The translations under genes were made by a program, and so were the position numbers. A stretch of DNA of 64,000 nucleotides. Source: Roseiarcus sp963807735. GTDB taxonomy: Bacteria > Pseudomonadota > Alphaproteobacteria > Rhizobiales > Beijerinckiaceae. Shown piece after piece: positions 1 through 8,730 of this stretch. How positions within the stretch are numbered: the first letter of the stretch is position 1; each line of letters opens with the position of its first letter. The DNA is taken from contig CAWEDI010000019.1 of NCBI GenBank assembly GCA_963807735.1, positions 124,001 to 188,000 of the forward strand, in the 5' to 3' direction. The notes beneath the pieces were generated by a model. That model saw only the letters and a list, made by a program, of their open reading frames with translations. It had not been told where the DNA came from and made no database searches.

Positions 1-1218
1 GCGGTGCGGCTCGACACCGGCACGCCGCTGTTCATGCGCGCGCCGGGCGAGGCGACGGGCTCGATCGCGCTCGAAAGCGCGATGGACGAAATGGCGGCGG
101 CGAAGGGCGTCGATCCCTTGGAATTCCGCCTGCTCAACTACGCCGAGACCGAGCCGATCTCCGGCAAGCCGTTCTCCTCGAAGGCGTTGCGCGAATGTTT
201 CGCGGAAGGCGCGAAAGCGTTCGGCTGGGCGGGTCGGCCGCTCGCCCCCCGGCAAATGCGCGACAAGGACGGCCTGCTGGTCGGCTGGGGCGTCGGCGTC
301 GCCACCTTCCCGGCGGTGATGTTCCAAGGCGTCGCCCGCGCGATCATCAAGGCCGACGGCGGCGGCGTCGTTGAGGCCACCGGGCACGACATGGGGCAAG
401 GCGCCTGGACGGCGCTGGCGCAGATCGGCGCCGATGCGCTGGCGCTGCCGCTCGACAAGTTCGAGTTCCGCTCCGGCACGTCCGAGTACCCCGACGCGGG
501 CATGGCGGGCGGATCGGGCCACACGGCGACGGCGGGCCTCGCCATCCACAACGCCGGCGGCGATGCGATCGCCAAGCTCGCTGACCTCGCGACCCGCGAT
601 CCGCAATCGCCGCTCTACGGCGCCGGCAACGCCGGGGTTATCGCCCGCGACGGCCGGCTGATGCGGCGCGACGACGAAGCGCGCGGCGAACCCTACGCCG
701 CCATCCTCGCGCGCGCAGGGCTGGCGGAGGTCGTCGGCGAGGGCAAGGGCGCGGCCGATCCGGCCGCCCAGGCGCAATTCGCCATGCACGCGCACGGGGC
801 GGTGTTCGCCGAGGTCAAGGTCGATCCCGAGCTTGGGATGGTGCGGACGACCCGGCTCGTCGGCGCGTTCGCGGCGGGGCGCATCATCAACCCGCGACTG
901 GTGAAGAGCCAGTATTTCGGCGGGATGATTTGGGGCATCTCGTTCGCGCTGCACGAGGAGGCGATCGTCGACCGGCGCACGGGGCGGATCCTCAACGCCA
1001 ACCTCGGCGAGTATCACATCCCGACCCACGCCGACGTCCCGCCGATGCAGGCGATTCTCGTCGAGGAGCGCGACCCCTGGGTGAATGCGTTGGGGGTCAA
1101 GGGCGTCGGCGAGATCGGCGTCACCGGCACGGCCGGCGCGATCGCCAACGCCGTCTGGCACGCGACGGGGGTGCGGGCGCGCCGGTTCCCGATCCGGCCG
1201 GAAGCGCTGATGGGGTGA
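1..1218 (+). CDS. PaoC/xanthine dehydrogenase-family molybdopterin subunit, C-terminal part
   Basis: The gene enters from outside the window, so only about the last 405 residues are visible (PaoC-type subunits are roughly 730 residues). It is the molybdenum-cofactor subunit of a xanthine oxidase-family aldehyde dehydrogenase, which oxidises aldehydes and passes electrons to Fe-S and FAD subunits. Visible family signatures are MRAPGEATGSIALESAMDE near the break, the GHDMGQGAWTALAQI cofactor-binding stretch, and KGVGEIGVTGTAGAIANAV near the C-terminus, whose Glu corresponds to the catalytic base of the family. It resembles E. coli PaoC more than classical XdhB. No other subunit is visible on this side, but PaoA- and PaoB-like genes lie at the far right end of the window in the same orientation. 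Confidence 0.88.
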   Translation, partial: AVRLDTGTPLFMRAPGEATGSIALESAMDEMAAAKGVDPLEFRLLNYAETEPISGKPFSSKALRECFAEGAKAFGWAGRPLAPRQMRDKDGLLVGWGVGVATFPAVMFQGVARAIIKADGGGVVEATGHDMGQGAWTALAQIGADALALPLDKFEFRSGTSEYPDAGMAGGSGHTATAGLAIHNAGGDAIAKLADLATRDPQSPLYGAGNAGVIARDGRLMRRDDEARGEPYAAILARAGLAEVVGEGKGAADPAAQAQFAMHAHGAVFAEVKVDPELGMVRTTRLVGAFAAGRIINPRLVKSQYFGGMIWGISFALHEEAIVDRRTGRILNANLGEYHIPTHADVPPMQAILVEERDPWVNALGVKGVGEIGVTGTAGAIANAVWHATGVRARRFPIRPEALMG

Positions 1219-1364
1219 GGGATACGCCCTTGACGTCATGCGCGTAAGCGACGCGCGCCCCTTATGGCCGGCTTGCCGAATACGGTGGTCGGGTCGCGGC
1301 TGATGGCGGGATGCGCGGCCATAGGCGCCTCGTTATGCCGCCGCTCAGCGGCCGATGCAGCGCT

Positions 1365-1622
1365 TCAATCCGCCGTCGGCAACCGCCGCATCGTGAACTC
1401 GATGCGTCCGTCGTCCAGCTCGCGCCAGAACTCGATCTCCGTGCCGTAGGCGGCTTTGGGGTAGCGGTCGAACCATTCGCGCGCCTTCACGCGCGCCTCG
1501 GCCCTCGGCAAGGTGAAACTCTCGCGCCGCCACGCCTCGCTCGCCGACTTCTCTCCGCGCGCCGCGCGGCGACGAGAAACACGCTCGGCTAGGTCTTGCG
1601 GACGCCTGTTCTCGAACGCCAT
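1365..1622 (-). CDS. small hypothetical protein, 85 aa
   Basis: I do not recognise a named family. The product is a charged soluble protein with no signal peptide or membrane segment. The C-terminal half (REWFDRYPKAAYGTEIEFW, then GRIEFTMRRLP) reads like a small alpha/beta domain with normal codon use, which is why I take it as a gene rather than noise. It starts at an ATG (MAFENRRPQDLAERV); the same frame does not open further upstream with a better start. It stands alone between the convergent PaoC end and the GloVer-repeat gene. Function is unknown. Confidence 0.5.
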   Translation of the reverse strand: MAFENRRPQDLAERVSRRRAARGEKSASEAWRRESFTLPRAEARVKAREWFDRYPKAAYGTEIEFWRELDDGRIEFTMRRLPTAD

Positions 1623-1743
1623 GCCACTGCTCCGACGTCGAGCCTAACGCAGGTCGGGCGCAAGGGGGAGTCGTTTGTCGCCGCGGCGCGAAGCAACCCG
1701 CCATGATGGCGGCCGGCGTCGCGTCCCACACGTTGGCGTAGAA

Positions 1744-3255
1744 TCACGGCGTGAGAGAAAAGATCGTGCCGCACCCGCTGGCGCCGCAGGCGGCCGCGGT
1801 GCTGCCTCCGGCCGACGTCACCCCCATGATTTGTCCCTGATACAAAGTGAGTTGCGCCGCGGGTAACGCCCCGGTTGCGGCCGATGAAAAAATATAAGTG
1901 GCGCCGGCCCAGACCCATCCTGAGGAACCTAACGTCAGTTTGTAGATCACGCCGCATCCGAACCCCGACAGGTTTGTGCAGAAGTCGCTGGTCGACCCGC
2001 CGAGCGCGGCGACGCCGTAGAGGGTCGTCGCGTTATAGGCGAGAAAGGCGCCGCGAGGCGCAGCGCCATCGGAGAAGGAAAACTCATGCACGATCGACGG
2101 CAGCCACAGGGCCGGCCCAGGCAAGGTCGGCGGTTGCAGAGGCGTTGCGCCCGTCGGCGCCTTCAGCATCACGACAGCGCCGCAGCCGACCAGGCCGGTC
2201 AACGTTCCATCGCATTGACCGTTAGCGTTTCCTCCCGCTTCCGTTGTGAACAAAGCGCCATTGGAGGACGTTGCCGTCGTTGAAGAACTTGATGCGGTCG
2301 CGCGTAGGGCGACGCCGGAAGACGGGGCCGAATTCAAGGCGAAATCAAGTAGAGGTTCGAATTGGCTGTCCGAGTAGGCAAGGCCGTTGTTTATCTCGTT
2401 GCAAGCGCCTTTCCATAATACGTACAGTAATCTACTGCCGAAGACTGACTCAACGATCGACAGCCCTACGCCGACTCCATCGCAAGAGATTGTCGGTGCG
2501 TCTGATCCGGGAATTCCGCCCGTATTCGTGGCAAGAAAAATCCGCCCCGTGGCGTCGAACGTCGGCGCGGCCTGCGGTAGCCGTCCATCCATCAAATTGA
2601 AAGCGAGGACGATTTTCTCATTCCACACGCCGCCGGAGTTGGTCAGGCTGAACACGGTGCCGCAACCGATCGGACAATTCGCCGACCCGCCGCCCCATGC
2701 CGTGACCCCAACAACCGCGCCGCTCGGCGCTATCGTCAGGCCCGCGGGGGCGCTCCCGTCCGCGCCGCCGGCGAAATTGTGGATGGTCGTCCAAGTCCAG
2801 GGATCGCCTGCGGCCGTTGGCGGCGTGAGTTCGAGGATGCAGCCAAGGTTGGAGGCGGCGCAAGTGGTCCCATCGCCATTCGGGAACGAGGCGTAAAGGT
2901 GGGCGCTCGTGCCGACAAGAGACGCCGCCTGCTGCGAAGCGTTTGTGTAGATCGGCGTCACCGTCCACACCCCGCTCACGTCTTGGAGTTGATAAATCGT
3001 GCTGGCGGTGGCGCCGTACAGCAAGCCTTTGGGGCCCACGACCAGGCCGGTCGTCGGCGCCTGTCCGTCGGCGCCGCCGGTGAAGGCGTAAACGCTTGTC
3101 AAGGTGGCCGCTTGGGACGCGGTCAAAGACCAGAAAACCCAAGCGAATACGAACAGAGGCCATGCGCCAAGGAGAAAGCGCGCGCATTGCGAAATCCATG
3201 CGGACATCTCCGTTCGCCGGCGAAGCCGTCCGCACATCGCAACCGAAAATCTCAT
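1744..3255 (-). CDS. secreted GloVer-repeat (choice-of-anchor) protein
   Basis: About 503 residues. The N-terminus has a hydrophobic segment (FLLGAWPLFVFAWVFW) ending in a plausible signal-peptidase site (SQA-AT), so the protein is probably exported. The body repeats a propeller-like unit that starts with a phrase such as YAFTGGADGQAP and closes with GCGTVFSLT, GCGVIYKLT or GCGTIFSLT; at least five such closings are visible. This is the tandem repeat annotated as choice-of-anchor GloVer-containing, common in Hyphomicrobiales. Cysteine pairs in each unit suggest disulphides. I chose the start at 3255 because AAAAGGA lies about 8 bases before that ATG. Starts at 3285 and 3207 are also in frame. 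Function is unknown, probably an extracellular or surface beta-propeller. Confidence 0.72.
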   Translation of the reverse strand: MRFSVAMCGRLRRRTEMSAWISQCARFLLGAWPLFVFAWVFWSLTASQAATLTSVYAFTGGADGQAPTTGLVVGPKGLLYGATASTIYQLQDVSGVWTVTPIYTNASQQAASLVGTSAHLYASFPNGDGTTCAASNLGCILELTPPTAAGDPWTWTTIHNFAGGADGSAPAGLTIAPSGAVVGVTAWGGGSANCPIGCGTVFSLTNSGGVWNEKIVLAFNLMDGRLPQAAPTFDATGRIFLATNTGGIPGSDAPTISCDGVGVGLSIVESVFGSRLLYVLWKGACNEINNGLAYSDSQFEPLLDFALNSAPSSGVALRATASSSSTTATSSNGALFTTEAGGNANGQCDGTLTGLVGCGAVVMLKAPTGATPLQPPTLPGPALWLPSIVHEFSFSDGAAPRGAFLAYNATTLYGVAALGGSTSDFCTNLSGFGCGVIYKLTLGSSGWVWAGATYIFSSAATGALPAAQLTLYQGQIMGVTSAGGSTAAACGASGCGTIFSLTP

Positions 3256-3587
3256 GAGGAATATCCTTTTTGCAACGCGGAACATGCGGTGCTCAACAGT
3301 GAAGGCGCTTGAGGACGCAGGGCCGCGGGGACATCAATGAAGTCCTCAGAAAAAGGCGCGTCAATCAAGCCTTTGCGCGCGTTGGCGGCTTCGGCGTTCG
3401 TCTCGTTAGCATCGCCTTCGCCGCGAGCGCAGCAACGTCTTTAGTCTGCCGAGGCATGCTGGGTCGTGTCAAGCTGCGGCGACTCATGGAAAGCCGCCGC
3501 GTCGCCTCAAGTTGATTCGCTGGGTGGCGTCGCGCGCGCGCCTAAAGCCAGAGGCGCAAAGCGGCCCGGCGTGCTAGACGCCGCCGC
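3256..3587. other. intergenic region, no gene seen
   Basis: Divergent spacer of about 330 bases between the GloVer-repeat gene and the radical SAM gene, so it must hold both promoters. I see no RNA gene or convincing repeat. A TGTC-N10-GACT sequence near 3466 resembles a PpsR site with one mismatch, but it is isolated and probably chance. Confidence 0.5.
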
Positions 3588-4628
3588 ATGTCCGCCCTCA
3601 CCACCCCACGCGCGCTGATCGAAGTCGGCCTCGGCGCGCCCGAGCGCGAGCCGGAATGGCGAGCGGTCGCCGAACGCTACGCTATTGCCGCACCGCCCGC
3701 GCTCGCCGCACTGATCGACCGCGACGATCCCGACGACCCGATCGCCCGCCAGATCCTGCCGGACGGCCGCGAACTCGCGCGCCAGCCGCAGGAGCGCGAC
3801 GATCCGATCGGCGACGGCCTAAAAAGCCCGACGCGCGGCCTCGTGCATCGCTATCCCGACCGCGTGCTGTTGAAGCTCAACGCGGTCTGCGCGGTCTATT
3901 GCCGCTTCTGCTTCCGCCGCGAAATGGTCGGGCCGGGTTCGGCCCCGCTTGACGCCGAAGCGCTGACAGCGGCGCTCGACTATATCCGCGTCCGGCCGCA
4001 AATCTGGGAGGTGGTGCTGACCGGCGGCGATCCGCTGCTGCTGTCCCCGCGTCGGCTCGCCGAGGTTTCGCGCGCGCTCGCCGAGATCGCGCATGTCCAG
4101 GTTTTGCGCTGGCACACGCGGCTCCCCGTGGCGGCGCCGGAGCGCGTCACCGAGGCGCTGGCGGCGGCGCTGACGCAAGGGCACGACAAGACCGTTTACG
4201 TCGCGCTGCACGCCAACCACCCGCGCGAATTGACCGCGCAAGCCCGCGCCGCTTGCCGCCGCCTGATCGACGCGGGGGCGGCGATGGTGAGCCAGAGCGT
4301 GTTGCTGAAGGGCGTCAACGACCGGGTCGAGACCCTGGAGGCGCTGATGCGCGCCTTCGTCGCGGCGCGGGTAAAGCCGTATTACCTGCACCACCCCGAT
4401 CTCGCGCCGGGCACCGCGCACTTGCGACCGACGATCGCCGAAGGCCGGGCGTTGATGCGCGCGCTGCGGGCGCGCCTCTCGGGATTGGCGATGCCGACCT
4501 ACGTGCTCGATCTTCCCGACGCGCGCGGCAAAGTCCCGATCGGCCCGGGCTATCTCGAAGGCGACGGCCCCGACTACATCGCCGCCGACCCCAGCGGCGA
4601 GCGAGCGCCCTACTCCGACTTCGGCTGA
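3588..4628 (+). CDS. KamA-family radical SAM protein (EpmB / lysine 2,3-aminomutase-like)
   Basis: 346 residues. The radical SAM cluster motif CAVYCRFCFRR (CxxxCxxC) lies around residues 100-110, followed by LTGGDPLLL typical of lysine 2,3-aminomutases. The length matches EpmB, which converts alpha-lysine to beta-lysine for elongation factor P modification, rather than the longer fermentative KamA. No efp or epmA gene is nearby, so the assignment to EpmB is inference. The enzyme would use a 4Fe-4S cluster, SAM and PLP in the cytoplasm. It starts at an ATG and overlaps the 3' end of the convergent ivy gene by about 19 bases. Confidence 0.8.
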   Translation: MSALTTPRALIEVGLGAPEREPEWRAVAERYAIAAPPALAALIDRDDPDDPIARQILPDGRELARQPQERDDPIGDGLKSPTRGLVHRYPDRVLLKLNAVCAVYCRFCFRREMVGPGSAPLDAEALTAALDYIRVRPQIWEVVLTGGDPLLLSPRRLAEVSRALAEIAHVQVLRWHTRLPVAAPERVTEALAAALTQGHDKTVYVALHANHPRELTAQARAACRRLIDAGAAMVSQSVLLKGVNDRVETLEALMRAFVAARVKPYYLHHPDLAPGTAHLRPTIAEGRALMRALRARLSGLAMPTYVLDLPDARGKVPIGPGYLEGDGPDYIAADPSGERAPYSDFG

Positions 4629-5048
4629 GGCGCGTCGGCGGACGCGATCGGGCGCAGCGCCTTGGTCAGCGCGTCCTGCTGGGCGGCGTCGGGATTTCCG
4701 TAAAACGCCGGCGGCTCGTCCTTGCCGCCGAGCGCGCCAAAGGCGCGCAAGCCCTCGGCGTCGAACAGCACCTCAAACTTATGGCCGGCGCAATCCTCGG
4801 GCTTGCAGACGAAGCGACAGCTTGAATGGCTTGCCGTCGATCGTGACCGGCTTCATCTCCCCCGCCGCGCCGTCGTAGTTCTTGCTGAAATGCAACAGCC
4901 AGTCGGGCGTCGGCTGCACATCCTTGAGCAGCCGGTCCCACGACATGTGGAATCTCGGCAGGCGCAGCGCATCGAATAGGTAGCCCGGCTCCTCGGCCCT
5001 GGCCGCGCCAGCGAAAAGCGCGGCGGCGATGAGAACGGCAGTTCGCAT
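4610..5048 (-). CDS. ivy: Ivy-family lysozyme inhibitor, one frameshift
   Basis: About 145 residues once a single extra base near 4822 is removed. The N-terminus is a signal peptide (MRTAVLIAAALFAGAARAEE), so the protein acts in the periplasm. The hallmark of the inhibitor-of-vertebrate-lysozyme family is the C-KPEDC loop, seen as FVCKPEDCAGHKFEVLFD in the corrected frame, where it blocks the lysozyme active site. The first part reads to KPFKLS in one frame, and the remainder (GALGGKDEPPAFYGNPDAAQ) reads in the next. Total length minus one base is a multiple of three. The break is one of a group of single-base insertions in this window and is probably a sequence error. It lies upstream of, and convergent with, the KamA-like gene. 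Confidence 0.75.
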
Positions 5049-5063
5049 ACGGGAAATCCTCGA

Positions 5064-5300
5064 TCAGAAAGCGCGGAACGTGATGAGCGTGCGGGTGTCG
5101 GCGATGCCGGGGATCGAATGCACCTTTTCCCCAACGAAATGGCCGATGTCGACATCGCTCTCGACGTAGAATTTGGCGAGGATGTCGAAATCGCCGGCGA
5201 TCGAGTAGATCTCCGAGGCGATCTCGGCTTCAGCCAGGGCGTTGGCGACCTGATAGGTCTTGCCCAATGCGCACTTGATCTGAACGAAGAATGTTTGCAC
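5064..5300 (-). CDS. stand-alone AsnC/Lrp ligand-binding (RAM) domain protein
   Basis: 78 residues, matching only the C-terminal effector-binding half of AsnC/Lrp regulators: MQTFFVQIKCALGKTYQVA, then SIAGDFDILAKFYVE and IPGIADTRTLITF. It has no helix-turn-helix, so it cannot bind DNA alone. Such proteins form small-molecule-binding oligomers or partner with full-length Lrp proteins. The family is widespread in Hyphomicrobiales. It sits 15 bases upstream of ivy and 7 bases downstream of the next gene on the same strand, so the three may be cotranscribed. Confidence 0.82.
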   Translation of the reverse strand: MQTFFVQIKCALGKTYQVANALAEAEIASEIYSIAGDFDILAKFYVESDVDIGHFVGEKVHSIPGIADTRTLITFRAF

Positions 5301-5307
5301 GGCTCAC

Positions 5308-6202
5308 CTAGTTGGTCGCGCCTTTCGCCAGCACTTCCACGTCGCGGTCCATACCCGATTGCACCGTAAAAGTCGCCTGGTAGGTTTTGGCGTCGTGGCG
5401 CGCGACGACCACATATTCGCCTTCCGACAGCACCAGCGAGGGGAACGCGCCGGCAAGTTCGCGCACGATGTCGCCGCCCGGTGTCAGGATGGTGAAGGTC
5501 GAATTGGCGAGCGCGCCGCCGCCCGGCGCGTTGACCAGCTTGATCGTCAGCGTGGCGATGCGGTGGCGAAGCGTTACATCGACGATCTTGCCGGTGGCGA
5601 CGTTGACGTCGCCGGCGGAGATCGAATTGGTCGGGATCGCCGCGCCGCCCTTGGCCTGGCCAAGCGAGCCGATGCCGTGCGGTATCGAGGAACGTCGAGG
5701 CGACGTGATAATTGCCCTCGGGCACGCCGATCACCTCGTTTTCGTGGGCCTTGGCGTAGACGAGCTTGGCGGTGGCGTTGTTGCGCTCGGGCACGTAAAT
5801 GGCGAGCGCGATATCGGCGGGATCGATCGGCTTGTCGCCCGCGGCCGTGCAATGGATGCGCAGCGCGCCAGCCGACAGGATCAGCTTGACGTTGAGCGCC
5901 TCGGTTCCGATCGACACTAGCTTGGTCGCGCTGGCCAGCCCGAAGGCGACGTGGACGACATAGTCGCCCGGCGGCACGGTCAGGTTCGGACGCGGCAACG
6001 CCGATTCGACGATCAGCCGGTTCTGGCCGTCCGAATCGGGCGTCGCGTTGAACACGCGCCAGCGCAGGCCCGCCGCGAGCGGCGACCCGGTCCCGAGCGC
6101 GGCGGTCAGGTTCAGGGTACCGAGCCCGCCCTCCGCCTCCTGCGCCCGAACCGGGGCGACGAGCGCGAGCAACGCGCCCGCAATGAACATCCGCCGAAAC
6201 AT
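5308..6202 (-). CDS. exported hypothetical protein, one frameshift
   Basis: About 297 residues after removal of one extra base near 5690. It begins with a signal peptide (MFRRMFIAGALLALVAPVRA) preceded by GGAG six bases before the ATG. The body looks like repeated beta-sandwich modules: NLTVPPGDYVVHVAFG in the first half, EGNYHVASTF in the middle, and SEGEYVVVARHDAKTYQATF near the end. This resembles carboxypeptidase-regulatory or peptidoglycan-facing domains. I cannot name a family. The frame changes at STFLDT/HGIGSLGQAKGG. It heads a compact minus-strand group with the AsnC-domain gene and ivy, which suggests an envelope role. Confidence 0.62.
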
Positions 6203-6306
6203 TATGCACTCCTTCGCGCGCTCCTCTAGCGTGAGTTCGCGGCGAAGCAAGGGCGGTTTACAGCCGGGCGGAATCCGTCCAGGGAAGGCCCGACAGGAGA
6301 CCCGAG

Positions 6307-6871
6307 TTGACCGATGCCCTCGCGTTGCTTTCTAGCCGTCGCTCCGTCGGCCCGGCCTATCTGACCGGGCCGGCGCCCGACGCCGAAACGCTGCAAACTC
6401 TGCTGCGGCTCGCCTCGCGCGTGCCCGATCACGGCAAACTCGCGCCGTGGCGGTTCATCGTATTCCAGAGCGAAGGCCGCGAGCGCGCCGGGCGAGTAGC
6501 CCTCGAACTTGAAGCTCGAGGACAATCCCCAGCTCGACGAATCGGGCCGGACCGCCGAGCTGACGCGGTTCTCCCGCTCGCCGCTGGTGATCGCGGTGGT
6601 GTCGCGCGCCGCGCCGCATGTGAAAATCCCGGAATGGGAGCAGGTGCTGTCGGCCGGCGCTTCGGCGATGGCGCTGGAGACCGCCGCCGCGGCGCTGGGC
6701 TTGGCCTCGACCTGGCTCACCGAATGGTGCGCCTATGACGCCCGCTTCCGCGAACGAATCGGGCTGAGGCCGCACGAGCGGATCGCCGGCTTCGTGCATA
6801 TCGGGCGGCCCGTCAGCCCGCCGGAGGACCGCCCCCGGCCGCCGCTCGGCGAGATCGTCACCTATTTCTGA
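6307..6871 (+). CDS. nitroreductase family protein (YdjA-like), one frameshift
   Basis: About 187 residues when one inserted base near 6505 is removed, the usual size of small FMN nitroreductases. The N-terminal SSRRSVGPAY and SRVPDHGKLAPWRFIVF are the FMN-binding signatures of the YdjA group. The second part has VLSAGASAMALETAAAALG, GLASTWLTEW and IAGFVHIGRP, also typical. The start is a TTG with AGGAG about 8 bases upstream. The frame changes within LELKLEDNP. It probably reduces nitro compounds or quinones with NAD(P)H. The flavin reductase gene follows 8 bases downstream, so the two may form a flavin-related pair. Confidence 0.78.
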
Positions 6872-6879
6872 GGCGACCC

Positions 6880-7520
6880 ATGTTCTACGAAACCGGCGCG
6901 CGCGACGAAACCTGCTGCCGCACGATCCGTTCAAGGCGATCATCGCGCCGCGGCCGATCGGCTGGATCTCGACGCGGGCGAGAGACGGGCGCGTCAACCT
7001 CGCGCCCTACTCGTTCTTCAACGGGTTCGCGTCGATGGAGGCGCCGATCGTCGGCTTCTCCAGCGAGGGGTTCAAGGATTCGGCGGCGTTTGCTGAGGAT
7101 AGCGGCGAGTTCGTGTTCAACCTGGCGACCGAAGACCTGATGCACCCGATGAACCTGACCTCAGCGCCGCTGCCGCGGGGGACAAGCGAGTTCGAGTACG
7201 CCGGCCTGACGATGGCGCCCTGCCGGCTGGTCGCGGCGCCGCGCGTCGCCGAGGCGCACGCGAGCCTTGAGTGCAAGTTGACCCAGGCGATCCGTCTCAA
7301 GCGGCATACCGGGGCCGATCTCGACAATTATCTGCTGCTCGGCGAGGTGGTCGCGTTTCACATCGACGACGCGATGATCCGCGAGGGCCGCTTCGACACC
7401 GCGGGCGCCCGGCCGCTCGCCCGCTGCGGCTATCAGGATTATGCCGTAACCGATCGTCTGATCGCGCTGGCGCGGCCGACGGGCGGCGGCGACGCGCTGA
7501 GCGCCGCCGCGAAAGCCTGA
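6880..7520 (+). CDS. flavin reductase family protein, frameshifted near the start
   Basis: About 213 residues. The conserved N-terminal stretch LLPHDPFKAIIAPRPIGWIS of the flavin reductase-like FMN-binding split-barrel family is present, but it is read in a different frame from the ATG at 6880 (MFYETGARDE). The shift lies near 6910 and is either one lost base or two inserted ones. The rest (NLAPYSFFNGF, VGFSSEGFKDSAAF, RLKRHTGADLDNYLLLGEVV) is intact. The family binds FMN and reduces flavins, sometimes as a partner of monooxygenases. It follows the nitroreductase gene closely on the same strand. Confidence 0.78.
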
Positions 7521-7523
7521 CGG

Positions 7524-8585
7524 TCAGTTGATGTTGTAGCGCACGCCGAGGTTGAAGCTCTGGCGGTAATCCTTGAGACCGGACGTCAGATCGAGCGAGG
7601 TGAAGCGATACCCGATATCGAGCATCGCCGACTGGCTGATCTGTATGCCGACGCCCGCCATCAGCGCGCCCGCCAAGGTGATCTTGGTGGAATTGATGTT
7701 GCGGTTCCAGTTCTGCGGACCGATCGGCACATTCGGCGAAGACCCGTTGGCGGAGACTACGGGCACGTACAAGGGATAGCCGTTCTGCAGGCGTCCGGAA
7801 TTCGTCACCCAAATATAGGGCGATCCGCCGGCGGTGTATTGAACACCGGTGTAGGTCGCTCCCGTATCCACTTGGGTCCAGGCTACCGACCCTTGAATGT
7901 TATTGATGTTCCCGCCGAGGCCGGCGCCGACGTACGGCGAGAAGATCGACCACTTGCCGAGATCGATATAGGCGTTCGCCATCGTCGTCGTATTGTACTG
8001 TTTGGTGTTGAGCAGGCCGTTGCACTTGGTGTTGTCCCAAGCGTATCCCGCCGGCGTCTGCACGATCGCCGTGCCGGTGGTGGTCGTCTGCGTATTGTAG
8101 TTGTAGACGAGGCCTGTCGCCTCGGGACAGGTGACCTGGGTCGAGGCCGACATGCCGGGGCCGTAGTGGAAATCGACCATGCCTTCAACGCGAAGGAAGT
8201 CGTTGACGCGGTAGCCGAGCGCGACGTCGTAGTCGAAGCGCGCGCTGTTTTGCGGATTGCCCCGGGTGACGGGCACCGCGTTGTTGGGATTGCCGATCGG
8301 CGTGTTGTTGATGATGTCGCCCGACGGCGTCCATTGGTAATTGTTGCCGGGATCATAGAAACCGCCCTGGGTCGGGGTCGGGAACAGTCCGGCTTTCGGC
8401 ACGATGGTCGGCTCGGTCTCCATGCCGTAGCCGACGTCGCCGCGGATGTACCAGTTCGTGCCCAGCTCCGTCTGGGTCGCGGGCGCGTCCATGGGCGGCG
8501 GCGCGCTCGAAAATAGGTCGGCGGCGAAGAGCGGCGAGGTCGCAAGGCAAGCGCCTGCCAGCCCGGCGGCGGCAAGAAGTTTCAT
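7524..8585 (-). CDS. outer-membrane beta-barrel protein
   Basis: About 353 residues. The signal peptide MKLLAAAGLAGACLATSP ends near AAD. The mature part carries a P44/Omp25-like pattern: NWYIRGDVGYG near the start, alternating aromatic strands (FLRVEGMVDFHYGPG, PYVGAGLGGNINNI) and a terminal SFNLGVRYNIN strand. It is likely an eight- or more-stranded outer-membrane barrel of the rhizobial surface-antigen type. I prefer the ATG at 8585, with GGGGA 8 bases upstream, over the GTG at 8603. It sits downstream of the GT8 gene with its own 145-base leader. There is no obvious link to photosynthesis. Confidence 0.78.
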   Translation of the reverse strand: MKLLAAAGLAGACLATSPLFAADLFSSAPPPMDAPATQTELGTNWYIRGDVGYGMETEPTIVPKAGLFPTPTQGGFYDPGNNYQWTPSGDIINNTPIGNPNNAVPVTRGNPQNSARFDYDVALGYRVNDFLRVEGMVDFHYGPGMSASTQVTCPEATGLVYNYNTQTTTTGTAIVQTPAGYAWDNTKCNGLLNTKQYNTTTMANAYIDLGKWSIFSPYVGAGLGGNINNIQGSVAWTQVDTGATYTGVQYTAGGSPYIWVTNSGRLQNGYPLYVPVVSANGSSPNVPIGPQNWNRNINSTKITLAGALMAGVGIQISQSAMLDIGYRFTSLDLTSGLKDYRQSFNLGVRYNIN

Positions 8586-8730
8586 TGGTACAATCCCCGT
8601 CACGAGGTTCGAAGCGACATGACGAACCAGTAAACGAGACTATCCTGCGCAAAGCTTAATTTGAGTTTAACCCTAATGGTTTTTTACGCGCTGTTGAGCA
8701 GCGCAACAAATCCTTAATAGTAACGCTTCG

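Noticed and set aside
3466..3483. TGTC-N10-GACT resembling a PpsR site before the KamA-like gene
   Set aside because: One mismatch, isolated far from photosynthesis genes, and expected by chance in a window of this size.
8688..8704. GCGCTG-TTGAG-CAGCGC hairpin between the GT8 and outer-membrane protein genes
   Set aside because: Short stem, and the A/T tract lies on the wrong side for termination in the direction of transcription.
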